A stretch of DNA of 10,774 nt. Source: Acidimicrobiaceae bacterium (GTDB lineage Bacteria > Actinomycetota > Acidimicrobiia > Acidimicrobiales > Ilumatobacteraceae). Below are positions 6,565 to 10,774 of this stretch, piece after piece (the first letter of the stretch is position 1; each line of letters opens with the position of its first letter). The notes beneath the pieces are model-generated. The model saw only the letters and a program-made list of their open reading frames with translations, ran no database searches and was not told where the DNA came from. Position numbers and translations under genes: made by a program. The stretch spans positions 1 through 10,774 of the forward strand of contig VFMC01000010.1 of the NCBI GenBank assembly GCA_006515795.1. Direction: 5' to 3'.

Positions 6565-8015
6565 GGTGGCGCTCCGTGCGTTCGCCGCAGCGCCGCCTTC
6601 TCGACCTTTCCCATCGCGTTGCGCGGCAATGCCTCCACCACGTGGATCTGCTTGGGCGCCTTGAACGGCGCCAGGTGCTGGCGCGCTGCGGCGCGCAGCT
6701 TCGCCGGATCGAGCGTCTCGGTCCCATCACCAACCACCACTGCCGCGACCGATTCGCCGAAGTCCGGATCGGGCACACCGATCACCGCGCTCTCGAGCAC
6801 ACCGGGAAGCGCATCCAGCACACCCTCCACCTCCTTCGGATACACGTTCAGGCCACCGGAGATGATCAGGTCCTTCGAACGCCCCAGGATGTGGAGGTAC
6901 CCGTCGGTGTCGAACATGCCCACATCACCAGTTCGGAAGTACCCGTCACTGGTGAACTCGGTGTCGGCGAGGTCGGGCCTGCGCCAGTAGCCCACGAACA
7001 CGTTCGGCCCGCTGACCTCGATGCCGCCGATCTCCCCGATCGGCAACGTTCGCCCATCGTCACCCGTGACGCGCACCTCGACATCGGGCAGCGGCGTGCC
7101 GACCGTTGCCGGGCGACGCTCGCCGTGCAACGGGTTGGAGGTGAGCATCGACGTCTCGGTCATGCCGTACCGCTCGAGGATCGCGTGCCCGGTGCGCGCC
7201 CGGAACTCATGGTGCACGGAGGCGAGCAGCGGTGCCGAACCGCTGATGAACACGCGCATGTTGCGACACCGCGAGGCATCGAGTCGTTCGTCGCCGAGCA
7301 ACCGCGAGTAGAAGGTCGGCACGCCCATCATCACCGTGCAGAGCGGCAGTGCCGCGATCACTTCGTCGACGTCGAACTTGGAGAGGAAGACCATCGCCGT
7401 GCCGTTGGCGATGGAGCAGTTGGTCGCGACGAACAGGCCATGGGTGTGGAAGATGGGCAGGGCATGGAGCAGCACGTCGGTGGCGGTGAAGCCCCACAGG
7501 CGGTGCAGCGTGCGCGAGTTGGAGGCGAGGTTGCCGTGGGTGAGCATCGCCCCCTTCGCACGTCCAGTCGTACCGCTGGTGTACAAGATCGCGGCCAGAT
7601 TGCCTGATTCGACATGGTGGTCGTCGAAGGTCTCGGGGCACCGATCGGCCGATCGTGCGAGCTCGGCCAGGCACTCGTCATCGACCACCAAAGCCGGCTC
7701 CGCATCGCTCACGAGAAGCGCGACCTCCGTCGCCGTGTAGGTCGTGTTGATCGGCAGCAGCACGGTGCCCGAGCGGATGCAGGCGATGTACAGCATCAGC
7801 GCCTCGACCGACTTCTCCACCTGCATGGCCAGGCGGTCGCCAGGTTGAACTCCGGCCGCACGGATCGCGTGGGCGTACTGTGCCGAACGCCCAGCAGCAT
7901 CGCCGTACGTGGCGAGCACACGGCCGGCCGAGTCGAGCAGGAACGGCGCAGTCGAGCCTGCCGCGACCGCCGACATCAGATCGGGCAGCGTGTCGCGCCG
8001 CCCGGCGGGCGACAT
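6561..8015 (-). CDS. matB: Malonyl-CoA synthetase (MatB-like AMP-forming acyl-CoA ligase)
   Basis: This 484-residue cytosolic enzyme activates a carboxylate with ATP and CoA. Adenylate-forming motifs are the P-loop YTSGTTGRAKG (145-155), ERYGMTE (281-287), TGD (362-364) and the C-terminal catalytic Lys470 in RNAMGKV. The segments HALPIFHTHGLFVATN (184-199) and VMMGVPTFYSRLL (228-240) are characteristic of malonyl-CoA synthetases such as MatB of Rhodopseudomonas and Streptomyces, and the length fits. The start is ATG 8015-8013, overlapping the nitroreductase stop as TGATG. The frame stays open upstream to 8315, but that extension overlaps the nitroreductase gene and resembles nothing. Malonyl-CoA would feed fatty acid or polyketide synthesis, or its breakdown would yield acetyl-CoA. 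Methylmalonate or another short dicarboxylate cannot be excluded. Confidence 0.85.
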   Translation of the reverse strand: MSPAGRRDTLPDLMSAVAAGSTAPFLLDSAGRVLATYGDAAGRSAQYAHAIRAAGVQPGDRLAMQVEKSVEALMLYIACIRSGTVLLPINTTYTATEVALLVSDAEPALVVDDECLAELARSADRCPETFDDHHVESGNLAAILYTSGTTGRAKGAMLTHGNLASNSRTLHRLWGFTATDVLLHALPIFHTHGLFVATNCSIANGTAMVFLSKFDVDEVIAALPLCTVMMGVPTFYSRLLGDERLDASRCRNMRVFISGSAPLLASVHHEFRARTGHAILERYGMTETSMLTSNPLHGERRPATVGTPLPDVEVRVTGDDGRTLPIGEIGGIEVSGPNVFVGYWRRPDLADTEFTSDGYFRTGDVGMFDTDGYLHILGRSKDLIISGGLNVYPKEVEGVLDALPGVLESAVIGVPDPDFGESVAAVVVGDGTETLDPAKLRAAARQHLAPFKAPKQIHVVEALPRNAMGKVEKAALRRTHGAPP

Positions 8016-8671
8016 CAGTGCGATCCCCACCGGCCCCGGTGGATCATGCTCTCCGCCGGCAGCCGATGCGCCGGCTTGAAGTCGTCGCCGGTGTAGTAGG
8101 CCACGGGGAACAGGGCGGCCTGGGTCCACTCGGCCGGGATCCCGAGCAGTTCGCTGACCTGGTCGTGGAAGAACAGGTGGATGGTGGTCCAGGCGGTACC
8201 GAGGCCCCGAGCCCTCGCCGCCAACATGAAGCTCCAGGCGGCCGGCAGGATTGATCCGTAGGTCGACGCCTGGGCGGCAACCATCGGCACGTTCTCCACC
8301 CGACCCTTCACGCACGGGATCACGAACACCGGCACCTGATCGAGCACCGAGCCGAGGTAGCCGGCGCTGTCCATCACCTTTGGCATCACGTGCTCACGCG
8401 GGTCGCCCTCTGGCAGCGGCGGCGGGTAGCCGGATGCCAGCATCGCCTCCCAGCCCTGGCGGTAGAACCCGGCGATCGCAGTTCTCATCGCCTGATCGGT
8501 CACCACGACGAACGACCAGTTCTGGGCGTTTGTGCCGGTCGGCGCCTGCATCGCGATCTCGATGCACTGGTCGATCAGCGCCATCGGCACCGGACGAGTC
8601 AGGTCGAGTCGTTTGCGCACCGAGCGGGTGGTGGTGAGCAGTTTGTCGGCAGCAGCGAGATCGATCGTCAT
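8015..8671 (-). CDS. Nitroreductase-family flavoprotein
   Basis: This 218-residue, probably FMN-dependent oxidoreductase reduces nitro compounds, quinones or enones using NAD(P)H; the physiological substrate is unknown. The N-terminal FMN phosphate-binding segment RSVRKRLD is at 16-23, followed by APTGTNAQNWSFVVV (about 42-56), a classical nitroreductase motif, and a C-terminal GLGTAW segment contacting the flavin. ATG 8671-8669 is chosen rather than ATG 8773 because it lies exactly 6 nt after a TACAGT box and removes an unconserved 34-residue extension. It is the first gene of the minus-strand operon, and its stop overlaps the matB start by one base. Confidence 0.85.
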   Translation of the reverse strand: MTIDLAAADKLLTTTRSVRKRLDLTRPVPMALIDQCIEIAMQAPTGTNAQNWSFVVVTDQAMRTAIAGFYRQGWEAMLASGYPPPLPEGDPREHVMPKVMDSAGYLGSVLDQVPVFVIPCVKGRVENVPMVAAQASTYGSILPAAWSFMLAARARGLGTAWTTIHLFFHDQVSELLGIPAEWTQAALFPVAYYTGDDFKPAHRLPAESMIHRGRWGSH

Positions 8672-8677
8672 GGCCAG

Positions 8678-8683
8678 ACTGTA
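8678..8683 (-). promoter_or_regulatory. -10 box for the leaderless four-gene operon
   Basis: Read on the minus strand, TACAGT is followed by 6 nt and then ATG 8671, so transcription is predicted to start at the A of the start codon. It is the only promoter-like site seen for the operon that runs to 4842, since all internal junctions overlap. Confidence 0.6.
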
Positions 8684-8694
8684 TGACCACCCAC

Positions 8695-8747
8695 AAGATC
8701 TGGGCCGAATCCGTCTCGGCGGGCGAGAAAACATCGGCCCGGAATCT
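8695..8747. repeat. Imperfect inverted repeat in the divergent intergenic region (possible operator)
   Basis: AAGATCTGGGCCGA (8695-8708) faces TCGGCCCGGAATCT (8734-8747); the 7-bp cores GGGCCGA/TCGGCCC pair exactly and the outer parts differ by an indel. An exact 14-nt copy of the first arm, inverted, recurs at 9318-9331. It lies between the start sites of the minus-strand operon and the acetyltransferase, where a regulator of both could bind. Confidence 0.35.
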
Positions 8748-8802
8748 GCCCACAGGCGATGCGTCGGGTGCATCGGTCTGGACGGCGCCGGCGGCGGTGG
8801 AG

Positions 8803-8808
8803 CAGACT
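8803..8808 (+). promoter_or_regulatory. Weak -10-like box before the GNAT gene
   Basis: CAGACT lies 6 nt before ATG 8815, with no Shine-Dalgarno sequence. Only the A at position 2 and the T at position 6 fit the consensus, so the call rests on the spacing shared with its neighbours. Confidence 0.3.
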
Positions 8809-8814
8809 ACTGGC

Positions 8815-9276
8815 ATGTTCGAACGCGCCGTCGACCCGCCGGACGCGCTTGTGACGTCGTGGTTCCGACTGGAGATGCTCGCTCCGGTGCACAACGAACG
8901 CGATCACGAGGCATGGATGTCGAGCATCGAGCACATCCGCGCCACCCCGGGCTTTGCGCCACCGGACTGCGGGAGCGATGACTGGCCCACGCCCATGACG
9001 CTGGACGAGAACCTCGTCGATCTGGACAAGCATCGAGACGAGTTCCTCGCCGGCGACGCGTTTGCGTACAGCGTTCTGGATCGCGACGACGTGGTTGGCT
9101 GTGTCTACATCGACCCCGACAAGAGTAGAGCGTCGGACGCGTTGGTTCGCTCGTGGGTACGAGCATCGCGCGCTGACCGAGACCACGACCTGGCCGTGGA
9201 GCTCGACCAGTGGCTGCGCGACGCGTGGCCGATCCGCTCGAGACGCTGGCCCGGACGGTCGACGCTCGGCTCGTAG
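8815..9276 (+). CDS. GNAT-like N-acetyltransferase family protein
   Basis: This 153-residue protein resembles a group of actinobacterial proteins annotated as GNAT acetyltransferases. Recognisable blocks are FRLEMLAPVHNERDHEAW (17-34), SSIEHIRATPGF (36-47), the WP and TLDENLVDLDKH segments (57-73), the strand pair AYSVLDRDDVVGCVYIDP (84-101), and a C-terminal SWVRAS..WLRDAWP (113-139). The usual acetyl-CoA-binding R/Q-x2-G-x-G/A loop is not evident, so acetyltransferase activity is uncertain. An upstream ATG at 8683 is in frame, but its extra 44 residues are low in structure and overlap the divergent promoter, so ATG 8815 is preferred. No substrate can be named. Confidence 0.7.
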   Translation: MFERAVDPPDALVTSWFRLEMLAPVHNERDHEAWMSSIEHIRATPGFAPPDCGSDDWPTPMTLDENLVDLDKHRDEFLAGDAFAYSVLDRDDVVGCVYIDPDKSRASDALVRSWVRASRADRDHDLAVELDQWLRDAWPIRSRRWPGRSTLGS

Positions 9277-9317
9277 CCTGCTCGGTCGTTTGCCATCTCC
9301 AGACCGGACCAAGGTCG

Positions 9318-9331
9318 TCGGCCCAGATCTT
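9318..9331. repeat. 14-nt repeat matching 8695-8708 in inverse orientation
   Basis: TCGGCCCAGATCTT is the exact reverse complement of 8695-8708. Both copies are in the non-coding gaps on either side of the GNAT gene. This copy lies 75 nt before the start of the desaturase gene. The rest of the 130-nt gap 9277-9406 holds a purine-rich GAAGGAG (9381-9387) too far from ATG 9407 to act as an ordinary ribosome binding site, and AT-richer GATAGGTA just before the start that may be a -10 element. Confidence 0.4.
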
Positions 9332-9406
9332 CCGCGACCGGGGCCGAACCTGCAGCCCGAACCGTTGGTCTGAACCGATCGAAGGAGTGGTCTCGATAGG
9401 TAGGGC

Positions 9407-10354
9407 ATGAGCTCCGTCATCGCACCCCTCTCGCGCCCGGTTGTGTCGTGGTCGCCACCCGATCCAGCCGATCGGCGGCGATCGCCGCAAACGCGACGCA
9501 CCGCGCTGATCACCGCGCTAGGCGTCACAGCTGCAGCGATCAGCGCGTTCTTCGGCAACGAGGCGATCTTCGTGATCGCGTTCTTGTTCGTCATCTCGTG
9601 GCCGCTGGAGCGGATCTGGCGCCGCCACCCCGTGCCGGTCAGGCGACTCGCCCTGCGTACAGACCTCGCCTACGCCGCAGCCTCCCCCGCATTGATATTC
9701 GCCGGCACGGTCGTGGCCGCGGTGCTGGCTGTCGTGTCGCTGATGTGGTTGCCCGGTCTTGCGTTCCGCCCCCTGGTGCGCTCGCTCCCGGTCTGGCTCG
9801 AGCTCGTCGTCGGCGTGCTGCTGTTCGACGTCCTCATCTACTGGACGCACCGCTGGAGCCACACGGTTCCATTGCTGTGGAGGTTCCACGCGGTTCACCA
9901 CTCGACGCGCCACCTCGACTGGGTATCGGGATTTCGCAACCACCCGCTCGACGGCGCGTTCATGGCCCCCGTGTTCGCCTTCTTCATCGGAGCCGGGTTC
10001 GACGGACGCATCACCGGCGGCCTCGCTGCGGTGCAGTTCGTCATCGGGCTCTGGGCCCATCTGAACGTTCGCTGGCGGCTGCGGCCGCTGCATCGGATCG
10101 TGCTGACGCCGGACTTCCACCACTGGCACCACGCCAACCAGCCGGAGGCGCACAACACCAACTTCAGCACCTTCCTGCCACTGTGGGACATCGTGTTCGG
10201 CTCGTACTACATGCCGGCCGACCAACGCCCACAGCGCTACGGCGTCGACGATCCCGTGCCCCTCACCATCGGCCGCCAGCTCGCCTACCCGTTCCGGGGC
10301 CTGCGGTCAGCCTTCCGCGAGCGGCGGCGAGCACGACGCGCCACTGCCGGCTGA
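9407..10354 (+). CDS. Sterol desaturase / fatty acid hydroxylase family membrane enzyme
   Basis: This 315-residue integral membrane di-iron oxygenase carries the histidine clusters of the family. They are H148-R-W-S-H152, H161-A-V-H-H165, H218 in HLN, and H238-H-W-H-H242. Hydrophobic segments lie at about 34-65, 84-115, 128-146 and in the 183-217 region, with the His clusters facing the cytoplasm by family rule. The N-terminal 30 residues and the C-terminus (RERRRARRATAG) are basic and cytosolic-like. Members hydroxylate or desaturate sterols, fatty acids, carotenoids or alkylglycerol ethers; the substrate is not determined by sequence. The gene ends 15 nt before the sigma factor gene, and the two may be cotranscribed. 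Confidence 0.88.
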   Translation: MSSVIAPLSRPVVSWSPPDPADRRRSPQTRRTALITALGVTAAAISAFFGNEAIFVIAFLFVISWPLERIWRRHPVPVRRLALRTDLAYAAASPALIFAGTVVAAVLAVVSLMWLPGLAFRPLVRSLPVWLELVVGVLLFDVLIYWTHRWSHTVPLLWRFHAVHHSTRHLDWVSGFRNHPLDGAFMAPVFAFFIGAGFDGRITGGLAAVQFVIGLWAHLNVRWRLRPLHRIVLTPDFHHWHHANQPEAHNTNFSTFLPLWDIVFGSYYMPADQRPQRYGVDDPVPLTIGRQLAYPFRGLRSAFRERRRARRATAG

Positions 10355-10369
10355 AGGCGTGTCACGCTG

Positions 10370-10774
10370 ATGGTGGTGATCGAATCGCAACGCACCGATG
10401 CCGACCTCATGGCGGCAGTTGCCGAGGGTGATCGCGACGCGCTCGCCGCGCTGTACAACCGCCACGCCCCGATGGTGATGGCTCGGCTCCACCGAAGGTG
10501 CGCCGACCGCGACATCGTCGACACGGCCGTGCAGGACACCTTCGTGTCGGCTTGGCGAAGTGCCGCGCAGTATCGAGCCGACCGCGGCGAGGTCGGGGCG
10601 TGGCTGTGGTCGATCGCCGTCAGGCGACTGATCGATCAATTGCGCAAACGGCGTACGCCCGCTCCGCTGGCTGTCCTACCGGAACCCGAGCCGCTCCCGC
10701 CACCCGGAACGCCCGCCTACTCGCTGCTCTCGACGCTGCCGGCCGACCTCCATCCAGTGGTGGAGGCGGTGTAT
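10370..10774 (+). CDS. ECF-type RNA polymerase sigma factor (3' truncated)
   Basis: The first 135 codons are visible and the frame is open through the right edge. Region 2 is clear: TDADLMAAVAEGDRDALAALY (about 9-29) with the typical AxxxGDxxAxxxLY pattern, then the -10-recognition helix VQDTFVSAWRSAAQYRADRG and WLWSIAVRRLIDQLRKRR (to about 95). A proline-rich linker precedes the start of region 4 (LPADLHPVVEAVY). Group IV sigma factors redirect RNA polymerase, usually under an anti-sigma factor often encoded next door, which would lie beyond the edge. ATG 10370 is used, but GTG 10373 and GTG 10376 are also possible; a CACGCT box at 10363-10368 would fit leaderless initiation at 10376, while GAAGG at 10353-10357 is rather distant. 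No anti-sigma gene is visible here. Confidence 0.85.
   Translation, partial: MVVIESQRTDADLMAAVAEGDRDALAALYNRHAPMVMARLHRRCADRDIVDTAVQDTFVSAWRSAAQYRADRGEVGAWLWSIAVRRLIDQLRKRRTPAPLAVLPEPEPLPPPGTPAYSLLSTLPADLHPVVEAVY

Noticed and set aside
5201..6990. Plus-strand open frames (397 and 423 codons) opposite the amidase and matB
   Set aside because: Antisense to clear enzyme motifs on the minus strand; no domain is visible.
8016..8315. Longer matB start in the frame open to 8315
   Set aside because: The extension overlaps 300 nt of the nitroreductase gene and resembles no acyl-CoA ligase N-terminus; TGATG overlap supports ATG 8015.
8672..8773. Longer nitroreductase start at ATG 8773
   Set aside because: The 34 extra residues are not nitroreductase-like and would cover the -10 box placed 6 nt before ATG 8671.
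1..10774. CRISPR arrays, tRNA or rRNA genes, insertion sequences, prophage genes
   Set aside because: No regularly spaced repeats, tRNA-like cloverleaf, transposase or phage-type protein was recognised by eye; a tRNAscan or Infernal run would be needed to exclude small RNAs.

Overview
This window is high-GC, densely packed bacterial DNA. Most genes start with a bare ATG or GTG lying 6-8 nt after a TAnnnT-like -10 box, with no Shine-Dalgarno sequence. A CtpE-type calcium ATPase, a malonyl-CoA synthetase, an actinobacterial-style acetyltransferase and an ECF sigma factor fit an actinobacterium, possibly Acidimicrobiia (Ilumatobacter-like). This placement is inferred from protein style only.

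Layout. Positions 1-249 hold the C-terminus of a two-[4Fe-4S]-cluster protein resembling reductive dehalogenases. Next on the + strand come a ctpE-like P-type ATPase (337-2721) and, 10 nt later, a glutathione peroxidase (2732-3202) whose active-site codon is an in-frame TGA. A hypothetical protein (3284-3865) and a short-chain dehydrogenase (3948-4823) follow. A compact minus-strand operon runs from 8671 down to 4842: nitroreductase, malonyl-CoA synthetase (matB-like), an amidase-signature enzyme with a one-base frameshift, and a small PNPOx-fold protein. All its gene junctions overlap by 1 or 4 nt. Divergent from it are a GNAT acetyltransferase (8815-9276), a sterol-desaturase/fatty-acid-hydroxylase membrane enzyme (9407-10354) and the N-terminal part of an ECF sigma factor (10370 to the edge).

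The main discovery is the glutathione peroxidase. Reading through TGA 2837-2839 restores the family active-site motif NVASA-U-GLTPQY and an intact 156-residue enzyme with the Sec/Gln/Trp/Asn tetrad. A perfect 8-bp hairpin with a GGTC loop begins 13 nt after the TGA. Its apical sequence GCAGGTCTGC matches, from memory, the SECIS apex of E. coli fdhF. This is very probably a selenoprotein that standard annotation would truncate or call a pseudogene. No selenocysteine machinery (selA, selB, selC, selD) is visible here, so it must be encoded elsewhere if the call is right.

The minus-strand operon suggests carboxylate or amide catabolism. An amidase that might release malonate beside a malonate-activating enzyme is a plausible but unproven pathway, and the amidase is frameshifted in this sequence.
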